In this document: positions 8,582 to 18,300 of the stretch, one piece after another | Layout of the letters: each line of letters begins with the position of its first letter | How positions within the stretch are numbered: the first letter of the stretch is position 1 | Origin: Bacteroidota bacterium | GTDB taxonomy: Bacteria > Bacteroidota > Bacteroidia > Chitinophagales > Chitinophagaceae | Reading direction: 5' to 3' | DNA: 39,666 nucleotides | Assembly: GCA_023415275.1 (NCBI GenBank) | Contig: JAEZLJ010000151.1 | Span: 1-39,666 of the forward strand | The notes under the pieces: model-generated | What the model was told of the DNA's origin: nothing | What the model saw: only the letters and a program-made list of their open reading frames with translations | The model's database searches: none | Position numbers and translations under genes: made by a program

Positions 8582-11518
8582 TTAATTTTTAGAGATCTTC
8601 TGCACGTGCCGGTATTTGCCGTCACTGCTGGTTATCTGGAGAATATAATTGCCTTTGGAAAGATGACCCAGGCTCACAGATCCGCTTTGGTAGGCCTGTT
8701 GCGACTGGCTGATCTTTTGGCCATTCATGCTGAACAGTTCTACCGATATGGTTTTGATCGTGTACATATTGCCCGTGGTAAAGAAAACTTCATTAGGTGC
8801 AATGGTTGGATACACAAGCTTGATGAAATTCTTATCATTGGTTACCGGATCATTAATTCCTGTAATCACATTGTTGTCCAATACAACAGCACTACCAATA
8901 GTAGCTACAAAGGCTCCATTGCCGTGGGTGCCCACCAGCAAGGTATTGTCCTTTTGCCTGTTTACCAGCGAGCGGATGATGGCCCTTTTGATCATTCCCG
9001 AACCTTCATTGAACCATTGTGTGTTGGCACCTGCTATGCTGGTGGTGCTATACAATCCTACTGAGGTGCCTACATAGTATTCCACACCCGTGGTTTTGAC
9101 CACGATGGCGCAGCTTTGAGATGATACACTGCCTAAAGCTCCATCAAGCACCTGCCAGGTTGGGTTGGCAGTAGTGGCATTTCCTGTCCAGAATATATTA
9201 TTAACCGTTACGGGTTGGCCATTCGCATTCACACCATCATAATTGGATACTACTGCCAGTACCGTATCAGGGTTGCGTGGATTGATGCTGATGCCCGCTA
9301 CATAACTTCCGGGTAACATGTTGGAAGGTGTAATGGATACCGGGATGGTGGCAGTAGTGGTATTTGGGTTATTCAGTCGATAGATTTTTCCGGCAACCGT
9401 GCCAAAATATAGATACTTAGTGCCATTTCTTGTCTTGCTGATGGCCATGGTAGAGAATTCTTCGCTGGACGGGATGGTATTATTTACCCCCGTCATCTGG
9501 GTCCAGCTGGAAGAAGTTACCGTGGATGCTGTTTTGGTGCGGTAAAGCTTATTCTTGTTATTGTAATAAATATGCTGTGTGGAATCAGGGTCATTTACAA
9601 ATAAGGTAAACCATTGACCATTGTCTTTTTCACCGGTAGGGGTAATGTCATTTTGGGTATAGTCTGTAAGGTCAATAGTGTTGCCTGATACCTGCCAGGT
9701 TAGGTTACTCCGGTATATGGCCCCCTGCACCACGGACATGTACCAGTATTGTTTCCAGGTATTGCCTGTTTTGAAGAATTGGCTGATAGCTACCGAACCG
9801 CCGTCACCACCCGAGAGCTGGATGTGGTCAAGCGCTGTGGCCGGGTTCAGATTGATATAGGTACCATTGTCCTGCGCCCCGCCAATAATAAAATCGGCTT
9901 CAGTATCCTGCTGGATATTGACAAACTGGTATTGCAAAGTTTGCAGGTTGGTATTTAAAGGAGCCCAGGTAACCGTATCGGACATAGTACTGTTGGTGGT
10001 TTTATGTATGCCGCCATCATCTGCAGTGTACATGACATCGTTATTGCCCGGTGGAAAGTATATGCCATGAATATCAGGATGGTGATTGGGATAGATAAAA
10101 TTGCCTGATGGGAAAAATCCTTTTCCATATCCACCCACTCTTCTGAATTTTAAGGCGGGATCTGTCTGGGCAAGATTGACCCTTGTGAGCACTGAGCCAC
10201 CAACAAAGAGTATATTATCGTTATCAGGCTTTACATAGATAGACATATTGAAGCCACTGAACTGGGTGGTATAGGGGTCAATACCTGCTTCATTATAATT
10301 GGGTTCATCAGGAACATAGCTGTTCAAATTGGTCCAGGTATAAGTATTGGGATTGCCTGAAGATACATCAGCTCTGAAAAGATCAGCCTCGGGCGCAGGT
10401 ACTGCACCGTCAGCAGATTTGCCATTTTTATACAGGACAAATAGTTTTGAATTGGTGCTATTCAATGCCAATACGATCCTTTCCCAGTTGGGGTAGGGTT
10501 GCCATCCGGGAATGGAATCTGTTTGACCGGATTCGCCGCCCGCAATTCTTTTCCAGGAACCTACATCCCCAGTGGCAGATTCCCAGACACCAACCAGGTT
10601 CCTGTCGGGGTTTTCTCCACTGATGGCAGCATATATTTTAGACCCGTTAGATGAGATAATCACATCGGAGATGCCGCCGGAAGCCGTAGTAGGAGATGGT
10701 CCTTCCAATACAGCCTGCCAGGACTGGCCACCATCTTTAGAACGCATAATTCTTCTGTGCACTGCCGCGTATACATTTCCATTCAATGGATGCACGGCTA
10801 TCTTGTGCACCAGGTCAAAGGCATTGTCAAGCTGGCTCTCATTATTGCTGCTGACCGTAAAGGATAGTTTACTCCAGCTCACGCCATTATTGGTGCTTTT
10901 AAATATTCCAAAGCCAAAGGTGCCATTGGAGACATCCTGTGAACTGATTGGATAAAAAGCTTCACCGGTGCCGCAATACCAGGTATCAGGATTAAATGGA
11001 TCCTGGGCTACAGTGGTAGCACTGCGGATATCATTTTCGCCGGAAACAAAGGTCCAACTGTTGCCACCGTCAGTGCTTCTGAAGATGCCGCCAGTGACAC
11101 CGCCGGTTATCATGATATTTGGATTCCTTTTGTCAAAAGCAAGCGTCCTGCTTCTGCCACCTATATTATTAGGGCCCACAGATTCATAACTATTTTGTGC
11201 CAGTACAGAGCCTCCGCGCCATAAAGCACTATTGGCCTCCCTGGAAGGAATATTACGTACAGCCTCCAGTTCCATTTCACGTATGTGTGATGGTATCTTG
11301 CCTGTAACAGGATTACTTAACATCCTGTATTCATGTGCGAGTCTTTCTTCTGTGAATTCTTCGTTCTCTTCTTCTGATGGTTCTTGCGAAGCCATCCTGA
11401 AAGAAGATGAAAAGACAAAGTTTGGCTTTGATGAGTTAACGGCCTGGCGATACAATAGGAAAGGTGTACAGACTACCAGGAAAAGAGAAACCCTGGCGGC
11501 GGCTAGTTTGCTATTCAT
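8582..11518 (-). CDS. T9SS-exported beta-propeller (sortilin/BNR-type) protein, paralogue B
   Basis: This 978-residue protein parallels paralogue A along its length. It has an N-terminal hydrophobic segment (about 8-23), an acidic linker (EPSEEENEEFTEE, 47-59), MLSNPVTGKIP at 66-76, and GPNNIGGRSRTL at 115-126. Asp-box repeats STDGGNSW, STNNGVSW and SKDGGQSW follow, as does a second-half block with GGAQDNGT near the propeller core. The C-terminus is a type A T9SS sorting domain: VYPTIAPNEVFFTTG, then SMNGQKI, SLGHLSKGNYILQI and QKISKN. It is predicted to be surface-exposed or released. It is divergent from mfd, with a 261-bp shared upstream region, and has its own strong terminator, so it is probably transcribed alone. 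Confidence 0.92.
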   Translation of the reverse strand: MNSKLAAARVSLFLVVCTPFLLYRQAVNSSKPNFVFSSSFRMASQEPSEEENEEFTEERLAHEYRMLSNPVTGKIPSHIREMELEAVRNIPSREANSALWRGGSVLAQNSYESVGPNNIGGRSRTLAFDKRNPNIMITGGVTGGIFRSTDGGNSWTFVSGENDIRSATTVAQDPFNPDTWYCGTGEAFYPISSQDVSNGTFGFGIFKSTNNGVSWSKLSFTVSSNNESQLDNAFDLVHKIAVHPLNGNVYAAVHRRIMRSKDGGQSWQAVLEGPSPTTASGGISDVIISSNGSKIYAAISGENPDRNLVGVWESATGDVGSWKRIAGGESGQTDSIPGWQPYPNWERIVLALNSTNSKLFVLYKNGKSADGAVPAPEADLFRADVSSGNPNTYTWTNLNSYVPDEPNYNEAGIDPYTTQFSGFNMSIYVKPDNDNILFVGGSVLTRVNLAQTDPALKFRRVGGYGKGFFPSGNFIYPNHHPDIHGIYFPPGNNDVMYTADDGGIHKTTNSTMSDTVTWAPLNTNLQTLQYQFVNIQQDTEADFIIGGAQDNGTYINLNPATALDHIQLSGGDGGSVAISQFFKTGNTWKQYWYMSVVQGAIYRSNLTWQVSGNTIDLTDYTQNDITPTGEKDNGQWFTLFVNDPDSTQHIYYNNKNKLYRTKTASTVTSSSWTQMTGVNNTIPSSEEFSTMAISKTRNGTKYLYFGTVAGKIYRLNNPNTTTATIPVSITPSNMLPGSYVAGISINPRNPDTVLAVVSNYDGVNANGQPVTVNNIFWTGNATTANPTWQVLDGALGSVSSQSCAIVVKTTGVEYYVGTSVGLYSTTSIAGANTQWFNEGSGMIKRAIIRSLVNRQKDNTLLVGTHGNGAFVATIGSAVVLDNNVITGINDPVTNDKNFIKLVYPTIAPNEVFFTTGNMYTIKTISVELFSMNGQKISQSQQAYQSGSVSLGHLSKGNYILQITSSDGKYRHVQKISKN

Positions 11519-11737
11519 TTGGATAATCGGTTAATAGAATAATAGTTTTGGCAGAATACAACTGTTGCTACATGTTCTTCAATAAAATCGGTCAGCTATT
11601 CTTCCTGGTAATTTTTTGATGACATAGCAATATAAGTAATTCAGGTAAATCCGGGGAGCAGATTAACTATAAATTGAAACATTGGAGAGGTTAACATTAC
11701 ATTAATCCTTAATCCCTGAATTTAGACCAGGTGGGTT

Positions 11738-11745
11738 TATCTTTG
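11738..11745 (+). promoter_or_regulatory. Candidate -7 promoter element of mfd
   Basis: TATCTTTG followed by CC matches the Bacteroidota -7 consensus. It lies 34 nt upstream of the preferred mfd ATG. The -33 region is weak. Its position in the divergent intergenic region supports mfd as the target. Confidence 0.45.
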
Positions 11746-11779
11746 CCAATCTTTGGATGTAAGGGGAGAGAAGCGTACA

Positions 11780-14700
11780 ATGAGTTTTGGTGAGTTATTG
11801 AATAAATATGGAAATTCTTCCAGCCTTTTTCAATTGGCTGACAGGCTTTCTTTTGCTCCCAATGAACAAGGTGGCCAGAAAATATTCCTGAAGAACCTCC
11901 GGGGAAGCTCCTCCCAGTTTGTGGCCGCCTCCATTTTTTTACATCCTTCCTGCAGTCAATTGAACCATGTATTCATTTGCAATGATGAAGAAGATGCCGC
12001 CTATTTTCATAATACTATTGAAAATCTAACCCAGGCTTTAAACATTCAGTACTTTCCTTCCTCTTTCAAGAACAGGAAGAATTATAGCCTGCTGAATGCA
12101 TCGCATGTGATGCTGAGGACAGAAGCCCTTTCCAGGTTTTCATCCGGTACAGGCGCCAGGGTAGGTGCCCTGGTTACGTATCCCGAAGCGTTGTTTGAAA
12201 AAGTAGTGGTGTCAAAGGCCATTTCTTCCAATATCATCCATATTAAAGCAGGTGATGAGCTGGCGCTTGATGAACTCTATGGCCGCCTGGTGAACTATGG
12301 CTTTGAAAGGACGGATTTTGTTTATGAGCCAGGGCAGTTTGCGGTAAGAGGTGGCATACTTGATATTTATTCTTTTGGCAATGAAAAGCCATACAGGATA
12401 GAATTGTTTGGCAACGATGTGGATTCTATCCGTATCATAGATCCGGAAACCCAATTAAGTGAGAGAAGATTGTTGCAGGTAAGCATCATTCCAAACGTGG
12501 ACCTGCAATTTGATGATGAAGAAAAAGTATCCTTACTGGAATTCCTTCCGGAGAACACGGTGATCTGGGTTCAGGATGAGGAATATGTAAGAGAAAGGTT
12601 ATTAACCTCGGAAGAGGACCTGGAACTGTTTTTAGCTTCTTACGACGGACAGGCGAAGAACCGGGAAACAGAGCAGGAGGACAAGCTATACAAGAAGGAG
12701 ATTAACCGGAAGGAATTTACATCCACCGAAGATTTCTTTTCTCACCTGCATCAGAAACATACCGTTTATTTTGGACATGCAGCGCCTATAAGCAGCCAGT
12801 ACGAAATAGAGTTTCATACCAGGGAGCAACCGGCTTTCAACAGGCAGTTTGAACTGTTGATGCAGGATTTGAAAAGCTGGGAGGCCAAAGGTTTTGAACT
12901 AAATCTCTTTGCGGAAAATCCCAAACAACTGGAACGCCTTTATTCCATTTTCAACGACCTGAAGGAGCAAATACATTTTAACCCGATAGCAACCTCCATA
13001 CATGAAGGGTTTATAGATGAAGACCTGAAAATTGTTTGTTATACCGACCACCAGATATTCCAGCGCTATCATAAATACAAGGTCAAGCAGGCATATAATA
13101 AAAACAAGGCATTAACACTACGGGCCCTGAGAGAGTTGCAACCAGGAGACTTTGTTACCCATATTGATCATGGTGTGGGGGTATATAGTGGTTTGCAAAA
13201 AATGGAGATCAATGGCAAGTTGCAGGAAGCCGTAAGGATCATTTATAAAGACAGTGATATTTTATATGTCAATATCAATTCGCTTCATAAAATAGCGAAG
13301 TACACAGGTAAGGAAGGTACTGTTCCCAAGATCAACAAGTTGGGCAGTGATGTCTGGAACAAGCTGAAGGAAAAGACCAAGACGAAGGTCAAGGAGATAG
13401 CTTTTGACCTGATCAAGCTCTATGCCCAACGCAAGGCGCAGGAAGGATTTCAGCATGCTCCTGACAATTACATGCAAACCGAGTTGGAGGCTTCCTTTAT
13501 TTATGAAGATACCCCAGATCAGAGCAAGGCTACTGCCGATGTGAAGAAGGATATGGAATCTGCATCTCCCATGGACCGTTTGGTTTGCGGTGATGTAGGC
13601 TTTGGTAAGACAGAAATTGCCGTGAGGGCTGCATTTAAAACAGTTTTAGATGGCAAGCAGGCAGCTATATTGGTGCCTACCACTATCCTGGCTTTTCAAC
13701 ATTATAAGACCTTCAGTGAGCGGCTGAAAGACTTCCCGGTTACGGTGGATTATGTGAACAGGTTTAAGTCTGCCAAAGAGAAAAAGGAAACTTATAAAAG
13801 ACTGGAAGAAGGCAAGGTAGATATCATCGTAGGCACACATGCTATCCTGGGAAAAGAGGTGAAGTTTAAGGACCTTGGCCTGTTGATCATAGATGAAGAG
13901 CAAAAATTTGGAGTAGCCCATAAAGAAAAGATCAAGACACTGCGGACCAATGTGGATGCCCTGACCCTGACGGCTACACCTATTCCAAGGACCTTGCAAT
14001 TCAGCCTTATGGGGGCAAGGGATCTTTCTATTATCAATACTCCTCCGCCCAACAGGCAACCTATACAAACTGAAGTGAGGGTGTTCCAGGAAGATTTTGT
14101 AAGAGATGCCATCTATTTTGAAACTGAAAGAGGCGGACAGGTATTTTTCATACATAACCGTGTCCAGGGCCTGGCCGAGATGTCTGCGCTGATACAGGGA
14201 CTATGTCCTGACTTAAGTATTGGTTTTGCACATGGCCAGATGGAAGGCCATCACCTGGAAGAGCGGATCATGGATTTTATTGACAAGAAATATGATGTGC
14301 TGGTTTGTACCAACATCGTGGAAAGCGGGGTGGACATACCCAATGTCAATACGATCATTGTCAATAATGCCCACCAGTTTGGATTGAGCGATCTGCACCA
14401 GTTGCGCGGCAGGGTGGGAAGAAGTAATAAAAAGGCATTTTGCTACCTGCTGGCCCCACCAGTGAGCACATTGCCCACAGATTCGCGTAAGCGCCTGCAA
14501 ACATTGGAACAACACAGTGAATTGGGCAGCGGCTTCCAGATAGCCATGCGGGACCTGGACATCAGGGGCGCAGGAAATATGCTGGGTGGAGAGCAAAGTG
14601 GCTTTATGGCTGAAATAGGCTTTGAAATGTACCAGAAGATCCTCGATGAAGCCATACGGGAGCTCAAACGTACTCAGTTCAAAGACCTGTTCAGGGAAGA

Positions 14701-15205
14701 AATATCCAGGCAGGATGATTTTGTACAGGATTGTACCATTGACACTGACCTGGAGATACTCATACCTGATGATTATGTGGAAAGCATAGCCGAGCGCCTG
14801 TCCTTATATTCCCGCCTGGATAATTGTGAAACGGAGGAAGAACTCCTGGCCATGGAACAGGAAATGATTGACCGGTTTGGTCCTTTGCCGCCACAGGTGC
14901 AGGAATTATTCATTACTGTCAGGAGCCGGAAGCTGGCTGTGGAGCTGGGCTTTGAAAGAATGATCCTTAAGAATAATGCGTTGAAGTGTTATTTTGTCAA
15001 CAGGCCGGATTCACCCTACTTTGAATCTGACCTTTTCAATGCCATTCTACAATACCTGCAAACAGGCACCAATAAAGCCAGGCTGAAGCAGGTAGGCAAG
15101 CTGTTTATGATAGTGGTAGAACCAGTGAATGATATGCAGGATGTATTCGGATTCCTGCAAAGGATGCATGCAGAAGTGATTTCGAAAGAAGCTGCAGCAA
15201 TGTAA
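11780..15205 (+). CDS. mfd: Transcription-repair coupling factor Mfd
   Basis: Mfd displaces RNA polymerase stalled at DNA lesions and recruits UvrA for nucleotide-excision repair. The 1141-residue protein has the full layout: an N-terminal UvrB-homology module, a CarD-like RNA polymerase-interaction domain (GDFVTHIDHGVGVYSG around 457-472), and the RecG-like motor. The motor carries Walker A GDVGFGKTE (~605), the DEEQ box (~706), TATPIPRTLQFSLMG and the QLRGRVGRS motif VI. The C-terminal D7 autoinhibitory domain is complete. The ATG at 11780 (MSFGELLNKYG) is preferred over an in-frame TTG at 11753, which adds nine residues without family support. A candidate promoter lies 34 bp upstream. The subtilase gene starts 121 bp downstream with no visible terminator between. 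Confidence 0.97.
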   Translation: MSFGELLNKYGNSSSLFQLADRLSFAPNEQGGQKIFLKNLRGSSSQFVAASIFLHPSCSQLNHVFICNDEEDAAYFHNTIENLTQALNIQYFPSSFKNRKNYSLLNASHVMLRTEALSRFSSGTGARVGALVTYPEALFEKVVVSKAISSNIIHIKAGDELALDELYGRLVNYGFERTDFVYEPGQFAVRGGILDIYSFGNEKPYRIELFGNDVDSIRIIDPETQLSERRLLQVSIIPNVDLQFDDEEKVSLLEFLPENTVIWVQDEEYVRERLLTSEEDLELFLASYDGQAKNRETEQEDKLYKKEINRKEFTSTEDFFSHLHQKHTVYFGHAAPISSQYEIEFHTREQPAFNRQFELLMQDLKSWEAKGFELNLFAENPKQLERLYSIFNDLKEQIHFNPIATSIHEGFIDEDLKIVCYTDHQIFQRYHKYKVKQAYNKNKALTLRALRELQPGDFVTHIDHGVGVYSGLQKMEINGKLQEAVRIIYKDSDILYVNINSLHKIAKYTGKEGTVPKINKLGSDVWNKLKEKTKTKVKEIAFDLIKLYAQRKAQEGFQHAPDNYMQTELEASFIYEDTPDQSKATADVKKDMESASPMDRLVCGDVGFGKTEIAVRAAFKTVLDGKQAAILVPTTILAFQHYKTFSERLKDFPVTVDYVNRFKSAKEKKETYKRLEEGKVDIIVGTHAILGKEVKFKDLGLLIIDEEQKFGVAHKEKIKTLRTNVDALTLTATPIPRTLQFSLMGARDLSIINTPPPNRQPIQTEVRVFQEDFVRDAIYFETERGGQVFFIHNRVQGLAEMSALIQGLCPDLSIGFAHGQMEGHHLEERIMDFIDKKYDVLVCTNIVESGVDIPNVNTIIVNNAHQFGLSDLHQLRGRVGRSNKKAFCYLLAPPVSTLPTDSRKRLQTLEQHSELGSGFQIAMRDLDIRGAGNMLGGEQSGFMAEIGFEMYQKILDEAIRELKRTQFKDLFREEISRQDDFVQDCTIDTDLEILIPDDYVESIAERLSLYSRLDNCETEEELLAMEQEMIDRFGPLPPQVQELFITVRSRKLAVELGFERMILKNNALKCYFVNRPDSPYFESDLFNAILQYLQTGTNKARLKQVGKLFMIVVEPVNDMQDVFGFLQRMHAEVISKEAAAM

Positions 15206-15326
15206 GGTTTAGGTGCACCTCCATGCCTGAGCGAAATACCGTTTAATAAGCCGTAATTCTTTATAGGCCTCGATTTCCTATCATTAAGTATTTTCATTAT
15301 CTTTAGTTTACGAACTGCAATGTCCC

Positions 15327-18300
15327 ATGAAACTGAACCAGCTGCTTATCCTTAGTACCCTGCTATTGTTATCTTGCTATGTATTAGCCCAAAATAATTC
15401 CCACACTATTTTTTTAAGAAACAGTACTATTATTCCTGCTGCCAACATCAGGCAGGGATATGTGGATTCTCTCAATACAAGGCTGGTCCGTTCAAACAAC
15501 AAGGCGCTGGTGATGATCCAGTTTGACAGGTTGCCAACGGAAGACCAGCGCAAAGAGTTATTGAACAACAGACTGGAGCTCCTGGACTATTTATCAGGAA
15601 ATACTTATACAGCCACGATCCATGGAAACCTGTACGCTTCCGCCTTAAGCAGGGTAAAGACAAGGTCGGTATTAGAATTATTTCCTGAACAGAAAATGAG
15701 TCCTTCGCTGGCTCAGGGCAAGCTGCCTTCATATGCGGTGAAAGCAGCGGGAACTATCGATTTGTGGGTGAGCTTCCCAAAGTCTTTTACAATCAATGAA
15801 GTAGTAACAGCCCTAAAAGCAAAAAATATTGACATCTTATCCCAGGAGCATCAGGGCTTCCGCATCCTGGCCTTACGCCTGGCTTCCGAACGCTTACCAG
15901 AATTGGCTGCTCTTCCATTTATTGATTATGTTCAGCCGGCCCCACCTGAAGATCAGCCATTGAATTATAATGCCCGAACGGCTTCCAGGGCCGGTGTATT
16001 GAATGCATCAATCGCTGATGGTGGAAGAGGCTTAAATGGTGAAGGCATTGTAGTAGGTATAGGTGACAATGCTGACATACGCTCCCATACAGATTTTTCC
16101 GGGCGGGTCATCAACCGCGCCGCCGTTACCGGGGCCGCACATGGTACGCACGTAAGCGGTACGCTGGCTGGTGCAGGCATCATCAATGAGCTGTACAGGG
16201 GTTATGCTCCCAGGGCCACCATCATCAGCCAGGCATTTTCAGGAATACTGTCTAATGCCGCTACCTATATCAAAGACTATGGAATGGTGATTACCAACAA
16301 TTCTTATGGTGACATTATTGAGTGTGATTACAATGGTACCTATGACCTTACTTCCCGTATTCTTGACCAGATGGCATTCACTTTCCCTAACCTGGAAAAT
16401 GTTTTCGCTTCGGGAAACAGCGGTGCTTCATCCTGCTTTCCATATACTACAGGTTATCGCACTGTTTTGGGGGGATACCAGTCAGCGAAAAATGTGTTAA
16501 CTGTGGGTGCTACAGATGATTCGGGAACCATTGCCTCTTTTTCATCGCGAGGCCCAGTAAAGGATGGTCGCACCAAGCCCGATGTTGTGGCAATGGGACA
16601 AAGAGTGGTTTCTACCTGGAGCAATAATATTTATTCCAATAACAATGGTACCAGCATGGCCGCACCTTCAGCTTCAGGTTCGTTGGCCTTATTGTACCAG
16701 CGCTTCCGCCAACTGAATAATGGAGCTGATCCTAAAAATGGATTGATGAAGGCCTTGATTTGTAATGGTGCAGTGGACAGGGGGAATGCTGGACCAGATT
16801 ATCAGTATGGTTTTGGGTGGATCAATGCACTGAGAAGTATGGAAATGCTGGAGGCAGGCCACTATATCATTGGTAATAGTGCCACTGGAACTACAGATCT
16901 GCATACCATTACCGTTCAAGCCAATACGGCTCAATTGAAAGTGATGTTGTACTGGAATGATCCCGCGGCTTCCCTGATGAGTCGTCAAACCCTGGTCAAT
17001 GACCTTGACCTGCAGGTGGTAGATGCCGCATCTGTAACTCAATTACCCAAACTATTGGATTCGACGGTAGCGAATGTAGGCAACACAGCTTCTAATGGTG
17101 CCGACCATATCAATAATATCGAGCAGGTGGTGATAGATCATCCTTCTGCCGGGAACTATACTTTTAAGGTCATTCCTACGGCTATTACGCAAAACTCTTC
17201 GCAGGAATATTTCTTGGTGTATGATCCTATTCCTGTTCAGTTAAAACTTACTGCTCCAGCAGGAGGCCAAGGCCTTGTGCCTGGTGAAAATACCAAGATC
17301 AGTTGGGAGGCTTATGGATATACTTCCGGGACAGTGACACTGGAATTTTCGGCTGACAATGGGAGCAGCTGGAGCACCATTGCTTCGGGTTTAGATGTAA
17401 ACCGTGTTCTTTATACCTGGACGGTTCCTAATGTACCAACCAATAAAGGGGTGGTTAGAATAACCAAAGATGTCTCGGGAGAATCGGATCTGACACATTC
17501 TTTTATGATCATGGCGTTACCTGTGGTTTCGCTGTCACCGGTGCAATGTGAAGGTTATATCAATTTGTCATGGACAACGGTGGCAGGAGCCACAGGATAT
17601 GAAGTAATGAAATTGCAGGTTGATGATATGAGATCGATAGCCATTACCAACACCACTTCATATACATTCAGTGGGCTTTCCAAAGACAGTATTTACTGGG
17701 TTACAGTTCGGCCTCTGATAGATGGAAAAGCAGGCAGGCGAGGCCTGGCCATTTCGCGCAAGCCAGATTCGGGCACCTGTAGTGGCAGCATTTCTGATAA
17801 GGATCTAAAACTGGATGCCCTGGTTGGTCCTGTTACAGGAAGAAAGTTTACTGCTTCAGAATTATCAGCAAGTACACCGGTTGCCGTAAGGATAAAAAAT
17901 CTTGATGATGCGCCGCAAACAGGATTTGATGTAAAATACTCCATCAATGGCGGACCCTGGATAACAGAAAATGTGGCTGCGACTATTAATGGAAATACCA
18001 GTTATACTTACACATTTAATACCCGTGCTGATCTGTCGGCTACAGGCACTTATTCTCTGGTGACCGTAGTGAAAAATAGTGCAGGCGATCCCGTGAGTAA
18101 CAATGACACGCTTAGAACCCTGGTCAAGCAATTAAGCAACCAGCCCATTGACCTGGCGAATCAATTTAAGGACGACCTGGAATCTACATCAGCCCAGGAA
18201 TATGTGGACACGACTTATGGTTTTGAAGGGGCGGACCGGTATGATTTCATGCCTGGGTCGGCTTTTGGAAGGGCGAGGACCTATTTTAATTCAGGTATAG

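Noticed and set aside
11753..11779. TTG start for mfd
   Set aside because: It adds nine residues without family support; the ATG at 11780 matches the usual N-terminus.
13646..14155. 169-codon frame antisense to mfd
   Set aside because: It lies wholly inside the conserved mfd motor region and is explained as a shadow of that coding sequence.
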